Origin: Synaphobranchus kaupii
Lineage: Eukaryota > Chordata > Actinopteri > Anguilliformes > Synaphobranchidae
Assembly: GCA_029718625.1 (NCBI GenBank)
Contig: CM056378.1
Span: forward strand, 61,031,027-61,095,026
Direction of reading: 5' to 3'
Length of the DNA stretch: 64,000 nucleotides
In this document: piece after piece, positions 37,288 through 47,406 of the stretch
How positions within the stretch are numbered: position 1 is the stretch's first letter
Layout: every line of letters starts with the position of its first letter
The notes under the pieces: generated by a model
Seen by the model: only the letters and a program-made list of their open reading frames with translations
What the model was told of the DNA's origin: nothing
Databases searched by the model: none
Program-made: the position numbers and the translations under genes

Positions 37288-37822
37288 AATGTATAGGTTA
37301 GTGGCAATAGTTTAAGGTTTTTAAAAAAAAAACAAAAAAAAAAACAGTTTGTGTTAGCAGAAGCGTTTTAAAAGAATAAAAGAATTCAAGAATTCAAGCA
37401 GGCTGTTAAAATGTGACAAATAGCGGTAGGCTATAGCAAGTTAGTTGTCTGAAAGAAAGCATACCATTTTTTAAATAATGTTTGTTAGAGCCGAAGGGAA
37501 AAAGACTCTAACAAATTTTTGGAGATGTCCGTGAAATGTGTGTGCAAGACTCCGTAGCCAAGGTCTTAGAATATGTTTTGATGTCCGGGGTTGCGTAAAT
37601 CTTAAAATCCATGTAAAATAGACTAAAAAGCTAAAAATCTAAAAAGCGAGTTAGTGTTCTAAAAGAAGAAGACCTAGGAGGCCTCGAAAGAAAGACTAGA
37701 AAGAATAAAAAATAAAAGAATAGGCTATGTAACGCTTTACAGAATTAAAAAGCAAAAACCTAAAACGAACTCTGAATTTTTTCCAAAGTCCGCGGGGTTC
37801 CGGAGATGGCCTATAGTTTTGC
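36214..37822. other. Unassigned sequence between Tc1 break and Polinton
   Basis: Starts TGTCAGGTAAGTGAGG right at the Tc1 break, which looks like an LTR start, but no matching end or second copy is visible. Contains a (TA)n tract (about 37248-37281) and A/T homopolymers. No gene. It may be part of an LTR element in which the Polinton inserted. Confidence 0.35.
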
Positions 37823-38397
37823 AGAGAGAGAGAGAGAGAGAGATCCTTCCAGACGGCTAGAGTGCGGACAAATGGAGCCATTAGTTTATCGTACTGTGTA
37901 AAATGAAAATGGGATACACCCCTGTAGTATCCGTCTGACACAACAACTGGTGGGTTAGTGCTGACGCTATGCTAGGGGAAACCTTTGATTGACAAGGAAC
38001 AGATGTTATACAACGCGGTTGATTCAAAAAGTAAGTTTGAAATGAATGAATGAATGAAATGTATATAGAAATAAACCTTAATCTACTGAACGTTTTTGTT
38101 TTGTTTCAGTATACTACTTGCACAAGGGACGTATACAATTTTAGCAGAGGTTGCAGGTCTAATAGGCTAGCTAATTACAAATTTTTAAAATATAAACTAT
38201 TTAGTAGATGGGTCATCTAATGTTTAGTATCGATGGGTTACTAAAAAAATGGTTTATCCGATTTAAGCAGGATTGAGATATTATATATAGCCTATATTGT
38301 GTAAGCGTAACTCTTTCAAAGTGTATTTATTTTTTTCGGAGAACCAAGCTTGAGTAGATTTCACAGCAGGGGAGTGTGAATGATCGGAACAGCTGCG
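37823..38397 (+). repeat. Polinton left terminal inverted repeat
   Basis: Begins in an (AG)n tract, then ATCCTTCCAGACGGCTAG. Includes a TGAATGAATGAATGAAATG stretch and ends near AACAGCTGCG. It matches the right end inverted, with a few substitutions. Confidence 0.93.
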
Positions 38398-38426
38398 AGT
38401 TTACGCTGACAACAGGTTTCAGTTTG

Positions 38427-38434
38427 TATAAAAG
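38427..38434 (+). promoter_or_regulatory. TATA box for first Polinton gene
   Basis: TATAAAAG, 66 bases before the ATG at 38500 and about 30 bases inside the end of the inverted repeat. Confidence 0.6.
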
Positions 38435-38499
38435 ACAGACTTTTTGAACAGTTCTATAGCCGTTGACACAATCGCCTGTAAACAACCTGCAAAAGAAGC

Positions 38500-39150
38500 A
38501 TGTCTACCGCAGAAAACAACACCGAAATCTCCAGAGATTGTGGCTAACAAAAACCTTTTGCCGCGATGTCAAGACTTCAAGGACGTTCGCTTTACAAAGA
38601 ATGGCCGGCGGCATGTTCAAAACGACGTTGTGGGTACCATATCAACACGTCTGGCGAGGAACCAACAATTACACTTTTCAACCTGTGTGAGGGGGAGTTG
38701 TACAGTGAAAATTCAGAGTCTGTATTATTTGTGCACAAGGACTGGCTTAAATTCAAGCAATGTTACAAAAATGTTGTGGACGATGTACATTATATTTGTA
38801 ATTTTCTGAGCTGTTCGGAGGACTGCAGCATGATCTGTGTGTCAGCGCTCAAAGCGGCTAAAAAACTGTTAATTGCCGAGACCTATGAATCAAGAGACAT
38901 TGGGGATATGCTAATTGTCTTTAATTTTGACGACCGGCACATGTTGAACAAGGCTATTGAGCGAGCCGATAAGGTGTTTGAGGATCATAGGATTTGAAGA
39001 TATATGGCCGATGTGAAAATGAATCTGTTGTCGAGTTTCAACGCCGTGGCTGAAGATTCTGATGATGAAGAAAAAGAAAATGTGCCGCCACCACCTCCAC
39101 CACCAACACCCGTTGTCCCTGATGATGAAGACTCTACAAGTTTTGTGTAA
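38500..39150 (+). pseudogene. Uncharacterised Polinton gene next to left TIR
   Basis: I do not recognise a domain. ATG at 38500 opens MSTAENNTEIS, and the same frame continues to TAA at 39148-39150 but is cut by TAA at 38545 and TGA at 38995-38997. The middle has NVVDDVHYICNFLSCSEDCS and ESRDIGDMLIVFNFDDRHML. The tail is acidic, then polyproline (ENVPPPPPPPTPVVPDDED). A TATA box precedes it and AATAAA follows at 39247-39252, so it looks like a single-gene transcription unit. Its place just inside the TIR suggests an accessory or early gene. Low-complexity acidic/proline tails are common in regulatory viral proteins, but no function can be assigned. Confidence 0.6.
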
Positions 39151-39393
39151 ATAACTTGTCAAAAATGTGTTTTAAATTTTTTAGATTGTGTGTGTTTAAT
39201 ATAAATGTATACAGAATGTCTTTTTGATTGATTTTGTGAACTTTAAAATAAAAAAGCCTTTCTTTTACATGCTATTTTACGTATTGTTTCATTATTATTA
39301 TTATTATTAATCGTTAAAATATGTTAAATTCAAATCAAACCCAAAAAAGGAAGGCCCCACCCAGATCATAACTCTAAAGTTTTAAGGTGTGGC

Positions 39394-39400
39394 TATAAAT
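39394..39400 (+). promoter_or_regulatory. TATA box for second Polinton gene
   Basis: TATAAAT, 94 bases before the ATG at 39494. Confidence 0.55.
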
Positions 39401-39493
39401 TTCAGAGGGGGTTTAAAAGCCACTCTGCAAAACTCAGGATTTCATACAGACTTTACAGACCTCTTGACAAGCATGTCTTAGGGCTTGTATAAA

Positions 39494-40162
39494 ATGTATA
39501 GCCCCCTACAGGTGGCCGATTGCTCAGAATCTTGGGAGTCTGAGTATTCAGCGAACAATGACAAACCTGCTACAGAGCCTTGGATCGATATCGACAAAGC
39601 CGAATCCCTATTTTTATCAGAGCCAAAATCTATGGTCTACGAAGACGAAGGCTGCGAGGTGCCAAGCAGTGTACAACAGTCCAGCCAAAAAAACCGCCCG
39701 GGATGTATAGACGAAATCGACGGGTGTCTTACAAGTCCGATGATTAAGCTGCTGAAAGCCATAGTCGCCTGTCTTCTGAATGGCGCTATTGAAAAACAAC
39801 TGAGAAGCGAATGTCCCGGCTGTGAAGTTTACCACCCCAGTCAACTGAGACACAGCTGTCTCTTTGAAATGGAGGCATATTATTTTAAATATAATTTTGA
39901 CAAATTCCTGACAAAAGTGAAGAAACCGTGGCTGCGCCCTCTGCTGGTCAAGGCCTTGAAAGTGTTCGGAGTGGTACCAGATCCTGTGAGAATCTTGGGG
40001 TCTGTTGACACCATTGTTTCAGAACTCCGTGAGGAGCCACACATCAGGGAAAAACTGCTGGAAATCTTACGTACAGACCTTGACCCGGCCAGTGAGCAGG
40101 CTATTGCGGCTGTCAACACAGATTTCTGGGAGATTGACGGGGCAATGCATGAACACCTGTAG
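39494..40162 (+). CDS. Uncharacterised Polinton protein with Cys/His cluster
   Basis: About 222 residues from ATG 39494 (MYSPLQVADCSESWESEYS); a TTG nine bases earlier is in frame but unlikely to be used. The acidic N-terminal third is followed by SPMIKLLKAIVACLLNGAIE and SECPGCEVYHPSQLRHSCLF, a CX2C-X9-HXC arrangement that could bind zinc, and then a helical region with KKPWLRPLLVKALKVFGVVP. The frame is intact, unlike most genes of this element. Own TATA box upstream and AATAAA at 40289-40294. Not a capsid, polymerase or integrase protein. Adintovirus-type oncogene-like or regulatory accessory proteins are a possible comparison, as inference only. Confidence 0.7.
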   Translation: MYSPLQVADCSESWESEYSANNDKPATEPWIDIDKAESLFLSEPKSMVYEDEGCEVPSSVQQSSQKNRPGCIDEIDGCLTSPMIKLLKAIVACLLNGAIEKQLRSECPGCEVYHPSQLRHSCLFEMEAYYFKYNFDKFLTKVKKPWLRPLLVKALKVFGVVPDPVRILGSVDTIVSELREEPHIREKLLEILRTDLDPASEQAIAAVNTDFWEIDGAMHEHL

Positions 40163-40341
40163 GTGTGATCACTCTGAAGGCGTGCGGACCCGGATGAACG
40201 ACAATGTTTAAAACGTTTCAAGAACCGGTTAAATGTTAATATATGCAATTTCTGTCATGTAACCTGCAACTTTTTAAAAAAATACATAAATAAATACATT
40301 GGTTTTTTATATAATGTGCAATTATTGTGATAGATGTAAGG

Positions 40342-41427
40342 ATGGCTGGTGAGAAACGCATGAAAGATGTTTATTATGCTCCAGAAAATCCTGGTTCTTA
40401 TGGTGGTAAAGAGCGTTTGCGAAGGGTTTTACGTGAAACAATAGGTAGTAACATATCAAACTAGAAAGTTACGGACTGATTGTCGGGGGAAGATGCATAC
40501 ACTTTACACAAGCCCATCAGAGTCAATTTCAAAATAAACAGGGTTATTGTGAGAAACATTGATTCACAATGGCAGGTTGATTTAGTAGACATGTCAAGTT
40601 TATCTGAGCATAATGATAATATGAAGTTTATGCTAACTTGTATAGATATATTGACAAAATACGCCTGAGTATGTGTTCTTAAAAACAAGACAGGTGTCGA
40701 AGTGGTAAAAGCCCTTCAAGAAATTATCGCTAATGGATGTATACCTAAAAAAATACAAACCGATAAAGGTAAAGAATTTTTCAATAAAAGGTTCCAGAGT
40801 ATGATGAAACGCAACAAAATATTCCACTTTGCCACAGACAATGACGATGTGAAAGCATCTATGGTCGAACGTTTCAATAGAACGTTAAAATCCAGAATGT
40901 GGAGATACTTCACAGCACACAACAATAGACGCTATATAGATACTGTACAGGATTTGGTCCTGGGGTACAATAACAGCTACCACACGATTAAAATGAAACC
41001 CACTGAAGTAAACGAAAATAATGCTTTTAAAGTTTTTAAAAATATGTATGGTCTCTTTCCAAAAAGATCTAACAAGCTAACGTTTAAGTTTAAGGAGGGG
41101 GACACAGTCAGAGTTTCCAAAGTACGCGGAAAGTTTGCAAAAGGTTATGAGCAAAGATATACAGACGAATATTTTACAGTCGTTGAAAGGGTCCACAGAA
41201 TCCCTCCTGTATATAGATTGAAGGATTATGATGGGGCGAGCATTGACGGAACATTTTATGAGGAGGAATTACAAAAGGTTATAGTTGGAAAAGACAAAAC
41301 CTTTAAGGTCGAAAAAATAATAGCTGAAAAGAAGCATAAGAACCAGAAACTCGTTTTAGTGAAGTGGGTCGGATGGCCTGAAAAATACAACAGCTGGATA
41401 CCTAAAGATAGTGTGATTGACATCTAA
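40342..41427 (+). pseudogene. Polinton integrase (retroviral-type, chromodomain), three stops
   Basis: DDE integrase that inserts the element. The N-terminal part starts MAGEKRMKDVYYAPENPGSY. The catalytic core has WQVDLVDMSSL (first Asp), IQTDKGKEFFNKRF (second Asp) and SMVERFNRTLKSRMW (Glu). The C-terminus is a chromodomain (FKVEKIIAEKKHKNQKLVLV then KWVGWPEKYNSWIP), which probably guides target choice. In-frame stops at TAG 40462-40464, TGA 40477-40479 and TGA 40666-40668 disable it; from 40669 onward it is open. The stop at 41427 is 24 bases before the minor capsid ATG. Confidence 0.94.
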
Positions 41428-41451
41428 AAGAGTAGAAAACATTAGGTCGCC

Positions 41452-42213
41452 ATGGAGGAAGCAGGCTTTAATGTCACTCTCCCCAGTAATGCCAGTCTAG
41501 ATATTTACCCTGGAAACAAAATTTCGAGTTACACAACAAAGTTCGCGAGACCCCTCGAATTTCGTGGACAATGGGAAGTTGCTTTAGCAGAAATTCAATA
41601 CCCATGTACATGGAGTATGCTATCAAATCATGAAAATGCTTTTATCGTAAGTGATGATAAGAAAAAGGAACTCAGCTACGTTGTTGTAATAAGCTGGGGC
41701 TATTACAAGAACATGAAACCTCTAGTGGAGGAGATGAATAAAGCTTTAAAAACAAGAAAATTGGATATTGAGGTGTCCCATTCAGCAATGAAAAACCGAA
41801 TTTATATTAGTAGTGCAAACGAAAATATTTCGCTGACGGCTAGCGGTAAACTCGCGAGGATGTTAGGCTTGGACCCTGATGTACCCTTAACGGTCGCAAG
41901 GCCTGTGGCACCACATCCGGCAGATGTTCGTGCGGGGTTTTACACAATGTACGTTTACACAGACATTATTAACTACCAGAGAGTCGGAAATAGTTTTGTG
42001 CCCTTGCTACGATGTGTACATATAACCGGGTCTAGTAACAATGTCATCACAATCTCGTATGAAAAGCCACACTACGTTCACGTGTGCAAGAAGCACATTG
42101 ATAACATAACAATTGAGCTGAAATCGGATCAGAACGAGAACATACGCTTCACTTACGGTAAAGCCCTCATAAAATTGCATTTCAGGCCGGTGAAGCATCG
42201 ATATCACAAATAA
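41452..42213 (+). CDS. Polinton minor capsid (penton) protein
   Basis: 253 residues, apparently intact. Begins MEEAGFNVTLPSNASLDIYP, followed by SYTTKFARPLEF and QWEVALAEIQYPCTW, the start expected for the Polinton single jelly-roll penton (PY) that fills capsid vertices. Strand-rich throughout, no transmembrane segment. It is followed, only three bases after its TAA, by the ATG of the pX/pVI-like gene. Placement before pX and the major capsid gene matches other Polintons. Confidence 0.88.
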   Translation: MEEAGFNVTLPSNASLDIYPGNKISSYTTKFARPLEFRGQWEVALAEIQYPCTWSMLSNHENAFIVSDDKKKELSYVVVISWGYYKNMKPLVEEMNKALKTRKLDIEVSHSAMKNRIYISSANENISLTASGKLARMLGLDPDVPLTVARPVAPHPADVRAGFYTMYVYTDIINYQRVGNSFVPLLRCVHITGSSNNVITISYEKPHYVHVCKKHIDNITIELKSDQNENIRFTYGKALIKLHFRPVKHRYHK

Positions 42214-42216
42214 AAA

Positions 42217-42675
42217 ATGGCAAGTTCAAACCTATACGTTGACCCTCATATGTACATAGACTATTATACTGCACAAGCCGGTAATGGTCTACCGGGGTAT
42301 AAGGGTGCGAGTGTTATGTATGGTAGCAGTCTTGGAGGACTTTTTAGAGGTTTATTCCGAATGGCGTTGCCCCTACTAAAGAAAGGCTTCAACATAGCCA
42401 GACCACATTTAACATCAGCAGCTAAAAACATAGCCAAGGATGTTGTCCATAAAGTTGTGACGAGTCGTTTGAACACCGGCGAACAAGAAGGTTTGGGGCT
42501 TTTGGTTATGACACGTCACGCACAGAAAAGGCCTCCAGGTAGGCGGGTCTCAAGTAGAGCTAAGTCTAAAAAGAGACGGCCGGCATACATTAGGGTCACA
42601 GTCGCAAAGAAGCGGAAGAGGAAGGCTAAAAAACAGACCAAGAAGGCTAAGAGAAAAAGTAGATACATTTTTTAA
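42217..42675 (+). CDS. Polinton PX protein (adenovirus pX/pVI-like)
   Basis: 152 residues, intact. The N-terminus holds a Tyr/Gly-rich stretch (YYTAQAGNGLPGYKGASVMY) and an amphipathic GSSLGGLFRGLFRMALPLLK, reminiscent of the membrane-active region of adenovirus pVI. The C-terminal third is extremely basic (KKRKRKAKKQTKKAKRKSR), suited to binding packaged DNA or nuclear import. It lies between the minor and major capsid genes, with gaps of three and two bases. Confidence 0.85.
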   Translation: MASSNLYVDPHMYIDYYTAQAGNGLPGYKGASVMYGSSLGGLFRGLFRMALPLLKKGFNIARPHLTSAAKNIAKDVVHKVVTSRLNTGEQEGLGLLVMTRHAQKRPPGRRVSSRAKSKKRRPAYIRVTVAKKRKRKAKKQTKKAKRKSRYIF

Positions 42676-42677
42676 AA

Positions 42678-45600
42678 ATGGCCTTTACACACAACATGTC
42701 AGAGGAATGTATGAAGTCAGAACTGGACCTTTTTGCAGTTCCGTACACACAAACAAGCATTGATAAGAGCATCTACGTAGAAGTGCCACCCCTGTCAGCC
42801 ATTTTGGATACTGGTCCTCTAGAGTTCTATATCGCCAGTAATGGCGAAGATTACCTTGACTTAAACAATACTCTTTTATACCTACGGTGTCAGATAACCC
42901 GTGCCGATGGCACCAATATTCTGGCCGATGCCAAGGTTGGGCTTATTAATTATCCCATAGCGACCATTTTTTCACAGGTGGATATTTCACTGGGAAACAG
43001 GTTGGTGAGCCAGTCTAGCAACACGTACCCCTACAGAGCAATTATAGAATGTCTACTTAATTATTCTGAAGACACAATGTCTAATCAATTTACGTCCGGA
43101 TTATTCTATAAGGACACCAGTAGACATATGGACGAAACAGACCCTGCGGGTGACAACAAGGGCTTGAAAGATAGAGCTCTATATACAGCGGCGAGTAACA
43201 CTTTTGAGTTGCTCGGACCCATACATGCAGACATGTTTTTTCAGGAGAGACTACTTATAAATGGAGTCGATATAAAAATTTTAATGGTCCGGTGTAATGA
43301 TGAGTTCTGTCTAATGAGCGAGGATGCCCCGCAGCAGCAATACCGTCTTAAAATGGTCTCGGCCACACTATTTGTAAAAAAAATCGGAGTCTCTCCACCC
43401 GTTAAGCTCGGACATGCCCAGGCTCTACTGACATCAAGGGCCCTATCTTGGCGATCTTGGCGCTTAGTCTAAGCGCATGGCGCTAAGTCCATTTAGGGCG
43501 TGTCCAAGTCCACTTTTGCTATTTTAACGGCGTGTTTTTTTGGCGCTAAGCACGGCACATGGCGCAACTGGGCTGAACCTAGTCGCTTCATTAATTATAG
43601 GTGTGTCTTGGGCGTGACATTCAATAAACCAATCAAAATGTCATATCCCATTCCCTTTAAAAGCCTGCTTTTCCACCTTGGCGGATTGCTTATGATGGCG
43701 AAACAGACATGCTCGTGCGTGTTTAGTGTGATCAAGGAATAGGCTAAATGGAGTATGATCAATATTATTCGGACTAACCATTAGCCTATGAGTTCCCGGT
43801 AATTCCAGACAGGGCTGTTATTTTACAAAATATGTGCGGTTAAATTTTGTTAAAAGGACCTGCAACAGCTGAGAATAAGCTATCAATGGCTTCAGTCTCA
43901 CCTTAGAAAACGCCAAATTAGCCTGCTTGTTCAGCGAATTTCGTTTGATTATGCAATGAAAGTGTCAAACATCAATTCCAAGAGGCTGTTCTCATGGAGT
44001 TCTCGAAGTTCAAGCTTCATCCAAAGTTCATTAGGCTACCTGCATAGTAGGCTAATATTGATTAATAACATACATACCGTTATTTTGCCTTAATGATGAC
44101 ACTAAATAGCCATACAATAAAGCTGTCAGGTTCGCAACCCATAAGTTCACGCATATTTCCCCTTGTTTAATAATGTCCTGTTTATGGAAATGTGACCAAC
44201 CTGTTTTACTCGTAGCATAATCCTTTAAAACAATCCACTTTCCCAGGAAGACCGTTAAACGTGCAGAGAATGGCATTAAAATTAATTGTGAATTAATTGT
44301 GTAACGTGCTGCAAATTTGTTTTAGTTTCTAATTAGACGCTTAGTTCTCTTTAAAATCGTTTTGTTCAGTTAAGGAATAACGGGTGAAATCAGCTGGGTT
44401 TTAAACGGTGAGAGTATTGAAACCTGGTCACTGTCATTTAAAAAAATATGAAGGACGAAGAATAGCTAAGGTTACAATTTAGTTAACATGGTGACATCTC
44501 CGTTTTTTAACCATAGGCTATCGAAAAAAAACCTTATGCACAGCGAATTCGCTGTAGCCTAGGCTATTTGAAAAACATTCATTTTCAGCATTTTCAGAAC
44601 TTAAATGTCCGTCTATTGCCGTGCGCGAGTTTTCCATTGAATGACAATTCACGCATTAGGTGCAAAGACAATTTGCGCATTAGGCTTGATAGCTATAGGT
44701 GTTATCAGCTCCTTTTTAATGGATAGCCATTGTCCCGTACCATCGCACATCGCCTGGATGTTGATGGAGTGGGCTGAGAGCAATGTAATGTGGCATTGTT
44801 TCCCTTCGCTGAGGGAAAGGTATGTGGACCTATGGAACCTTTTATTATTATGCATTTTTGATATAGCCTACACAATAATGATATTTCACATTGTGATCTA
44901 GATATTTTAGTCATGCCTGTGCACGCCCCTGTGTGTAACAGACAGGAGGGTATGCGCGTTGTGCACACGCCTATGTAGACGCACTTATATGCGCCGTTAA
45001 AATAGCATGTAAACAACTGCGACATGACTTTAGACCAGGTTTGTGGTGGTTCTAGCGCAAGCGCTTTCTGCTGGCTCAAGATAGCAATACGCCAAAAAGA
45101 ATCCTGGCCACTCCTCATCTTAAGACCAACACGCCCAGTTCACTAATGATGGCGCAAGAGTTTGACGGCGTAAGCGTTAGGCGTTATTATGGACCTAGCG
45201 CCGGGTGTAAGATAGCAAAGACACTTGCGTTTGTGTTAGCGCCGCTTTGCGCCGGGTGTAAGATAGGGCCCCAAATGTTAAATATTGACCGTGTTAGTCT
45301 TAAAACTTTCAGTTTAGCAGCTGGTCTTAGAGTTTGCAATCAAGAAAATTTGTTTTTGGGTCAATTACCGAAATCTATCATTATAGGTTTGGTAGATAAC
45401 AACGCCTTTACAGGTGTTTACAACAAGAACCCTTTCAATCTCCAACATTACAACGCAGAATATGTATCACTCAGTATGAATGGTCTTCCAATACCGAGTA
45501 AGCCATATCTCCCAAATTATGGTAATGGTTCTGCGGTTCGCAAATTTTACAGCCTAACGCTGGCCACAGGAAGGCATCTGAAAGACACGCCATTGTGTAT

Positions 45601-45830
45601 AAACCGTCAAGAATACCTGAATGGTTACACCCTTTATGCTTTCAACCAGACACCCGATGAAGGATGAAGGTTGCAGCCAGCATCTATCCCTGATCAAGAC
45701 GGGTAATATCCGTATGGAGATGAGATTCAGAAATCCGCTACCCAGAACAGTTAATTTAATTGTTTACGCATGCTTCGACAATATCATTGAAGTGAACCAG
45801 AGGAGGAACGTGTTGTATGATTATTATTAA
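42678..45830 (+). pseudogene. Polinton major capsid protein, split by a transposon
   Basis: Double jelly-roll capsid protein. The 5' part (42678-43437) has SEECMKSELDLFAVPYTQTS, ETDPAGDNKGLKDRALYTAA and FFQERLLINGVDIKI. The 3' part (45272-45830) has VSLKTFSLAAGLRVCNQENL, NPFNLQHYNAEYVSLSMNG, MRFRNPLPRTVNLIVYACFD and ends NVLYDYY. An 1834 bp transposon separates them. Independently, a 7 bp tandem duplication (GATGAAGG repeat, 45656-45670) shifts the frame near the C-terminus, and the reading frames on the two sides of the insertion are not in register. Its TAA is two bases before the protease ATG. Confidence 0.94.
43438..45271. mobile_element. Non-autonomous DNA transposon in capsid gene
   Basis: 1834 bp. 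Ends GGGCCCTATCTT and its inverse, with CAA on both flanks (43435-43437, 45272-45274), consistent with a 3 bp target duplication. Subterminal regions are rich in GGCGCTAAG or GCGCCGGG motifs in both arms, and CTATTTTAACGGCG occurs near both ends in inverted orientation. No transposase is present. The 3 bp duplication would fit a PIF/Harbinger- or Zator-like mobiliser, but the superfamily is not established. Confidence 0.78.
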
Positions 45831-45832
45831 TC

Positions 45833-46375
45833 ATGAATACCAGAGAACTAACGGCTATTTTGAGTAACAATCCTTACACAGAAAATAACTTTTATGGGGT
45901 TGTGGCCTGTGATGAGCTACCGGATAATAAACTAAATAATTTACCAGCATTGTACATTGTGAATACACACCCTCGAAATAAGCCTGGAGAACACTGGTTA
46001 GCGTTGTATGTGTGTGCGGATAAAACTGGTGAATTTTTCGACTCCTATGGCAATCCCCCTGACTACATTTATTTCCCAGATAGCATCATTACGTTTTTAC
46101 AAAAGAACTGTAAAAGGATTGTTTACAACAAGGTACAAGTGCAAGACCTACACAGCACAAAGTGCGGACAGCATTGCGTATTTTATCTGCACAACAGGGC
46201 CAAAGGGGTTCCGCTTAGTGAAATTATATCCCTATACTCTGATAATTTGAAAAATAATGATGCGATGGTTTCAAGATATGTTGATAAAATATACTTGGAC
46301 AAGTGTGTTAAAAACATGTTAAACTGTGTACAGACTGCATGTTGTGGTGAAATGTTTAAGGCCTGTCACTGTTGA
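45833..46375 (+). CDS. Polinton maturation protease (adenain-like)
   Basis: 180-residue cysteine protease, intact. Catalytic residues by alignment with the adenovirus protease: His54 in KPGEHWLAL, Asp70 in GEFFDSYGNP, Gln104 in VQVQDL and Cys111 in STKCGQHCVF; the Gln-to-Cys spacing of seven matches the family. It would process capsid and core proteins during particle assembly. Last gene of the plus-strand block; its start follows the capsid stop by two bases. A conserved catalytic set in an otherwise broken element suggests the element decayed fairly recently. Confidence 0.93.
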   Translation: MNTRELTAILSNNPYTENNFYGVVACDELPDNKLNNLPALYIVNTHPRNKPGEHWLALYVCADKTGEFFDSYGNPPDYIYFPDSIITFLQKNCKRIVYNKVQVQDLHSTKCGQHCVFYLHNRAKGVPLSEIISLYSDNLKNNDAMVSRYVDKIYLDKCVKNMLNCVQTACCGEMFKACHC

Positions 46376-46417
46376 AAAAAAAACACAGGCATGTTTTGTT
46401 TGAATGTTACTTTGTCT

Positions 46418-46433
46418 TTTATTATAAAATAAA
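46418..46433. terminator. Back-to-back poly(A) signals
   Basis: TTTATT (46418-46423, AATAAA on the minus strand) and AATAAA (46428-46433, plus strand) lie four bases apart in the only gap (46376-46495) between the two convergent gene blocks. Each can serve one strand. Confidence 0.7.
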
Positions 46434-46495
46434 AACATTTTAAACTTTACATTTTGACATTTTGATCATTTAAAACAAACACACACTCAACAGCT

Positions 46496-47074
46496 TCAGA
46501 AATCTATCCATGCTGAATGGTCTAAAACAGGGGATGAAAAAACAGCCTTAGGGCCTGGTTCTGGCGTCATAGGTGTAAAGGGTGCTGTATTTGGTATTGT
46601 TTTGTGTAGATTTATCTTGCCGCGCACATTTTGATTAGATATGACAGAAATAGGCATATTAAGCATAGCCATAGCCTCTATAAATTCCCCCCAACCCCGG
46701 GGTCTTCTATCGTCAGAAATCTTGTGAGGGGCTGTTATGTTCTTTATTAGATCCAACATATGCGAACCACTTACAACTGTACCATTAAACACAAACTCCC
46801 CTTTATCATTCCACGTTGCGACATTTCCTGATTTAGAAATTTTATCCAATACGTAGGTGGCATTTTTCCGGCTTCTAGGTGGCACGCTTTGTACAAAATC
46901 TTCAACTCGGGCGGTGTCCGTCCTGACATTATCGCGGCCCTCAACAGGCAATGATAGGGTTAAATGTTGCAATGTCGGATTGGTTCCGGGGTAAAAGTAA
47001 GATTCTTTCATTTGTCCAGCTGGCTTTGAGGCACGAGAAACATTTTTTGGGCATGCTCCATGTTTTTTAAACAC
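46496..47074 (-). CDS. Uncharacterised Polinton protein (192 aa)
   Basis: Intact frame starting MFKKHGACPKNVSRASKPAG. Notable parts: QHLTLSLPVEGRDNVRTDTA, RSRKNATYVLDKISKSGNV and RRPRGWGEFIEAMAMLNMP. I recognise it only as a type of protein repeatedly present at this place in fish Polintons; function unknown. Its ATG overlaps the end of the upstream 112-residue gene by eight bases. Distal gene of the minus-strand block, ending 60 bases from the poly(A) signals. Confidence 0.72.
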   Translation of the reverse strand: MFKKHGACPKNVSRASKPAGQMKESYFYPGTNPTLQHLTLSLPVEGRDNVRTDTARVEDFVQSVPPRSRKNATYVLDKISKSGNVATWNDKGEFVFNGTVVSGSHMLDLIKNITAPHKISDDRRPRGWGEFIEAMAMLNMPISVISNQNVRGKINLHKTIPNTAPFTPMTPEPGPKAVFSSPVLDHSAWIDF

Positions 47075-47405
47075 CGCTGCGACCCGCTATCAAACTGGTG
47101 AGAAACGGTATTGCGACACTCAGTAGAGGCAGAAGAAATCCACCCTTTTGAGAAATAATTTTTCGCCTCTTTCGAATAGATGATCTTTTGTTAATCAACA
47201 GTTTAATTCCGACCTTTTGTTTTCTTATTTTTTTCAGTTGTGTATCTGTTAGGGGTATATTGCCACGTAAAACATTGAGAGCTAGTTCACAAATTGTGTT
47301 TATAAGTTCACCAGAAGCAGACTGTAATATGTTACGTCTTTGCCGGGCATTACCTTCAAATAGGGCTTTTAGAAGCGTCCAGTTCCGTTTAATATGTGCA
47401 GACAT
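47067..47405 (-). CDS. Small conserved-looking Polinton protein with hydrophobic tail
   Basis: 112 residues. Basic N-terminal half (HIKRNWTLLKALFEGNARQR), then LINTICELALNVLRGNIPLT, a KRSSIRKRRKI basic patch and a hydrophobic C-terminus (KGGFLLPLLSVAIPFLTSLI) that could be a membrane anchor. Proteins of this size and layout accompany the ATPase gene in other animal Polintons; no enzymatic motif. One base separates its ATG from the ATPase stop (TAATATG). Confidence 0.72.
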   Translation of the reverse strand: MSAHIKRNWTLLKALFEGNARQRRNILQSASGELINTICELALNVLRGNIPLTDTQLKKIRKQKVGIKLLINKRSSIRKRRKIISQKGGFLLPLLSVAIPFLTSLIAGRSGV

Positions 47406-47406
47406 A

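Noticed and set aside
37696..37941. Frame starting MSDGYYRGVSHFHF, with a near-copy at 56513-56722
   Set aside because: It is the same Polinton TIR read on opposite strands; the duplication explains the resemblance.
38674..38697. Possible LxCxE retinoblastoma-binding motif (LFNLCEGE) in the first Polinton gene
   Set aside because: The residue two before Cys is Asn, not Leu, so the motif does not match.
39485..39493. TTG as start of the second Polinton gene
   Set aside because: An in-frame ATG at 39494 is only nine bases downstream and fits eukaryotic initiation.
44641..45118. Open frames within the 43438-45271 insertion as a possible transposase
   Set aside because: Short, no catalytic motif, and they overlap on both strands; the element appears non-coding.
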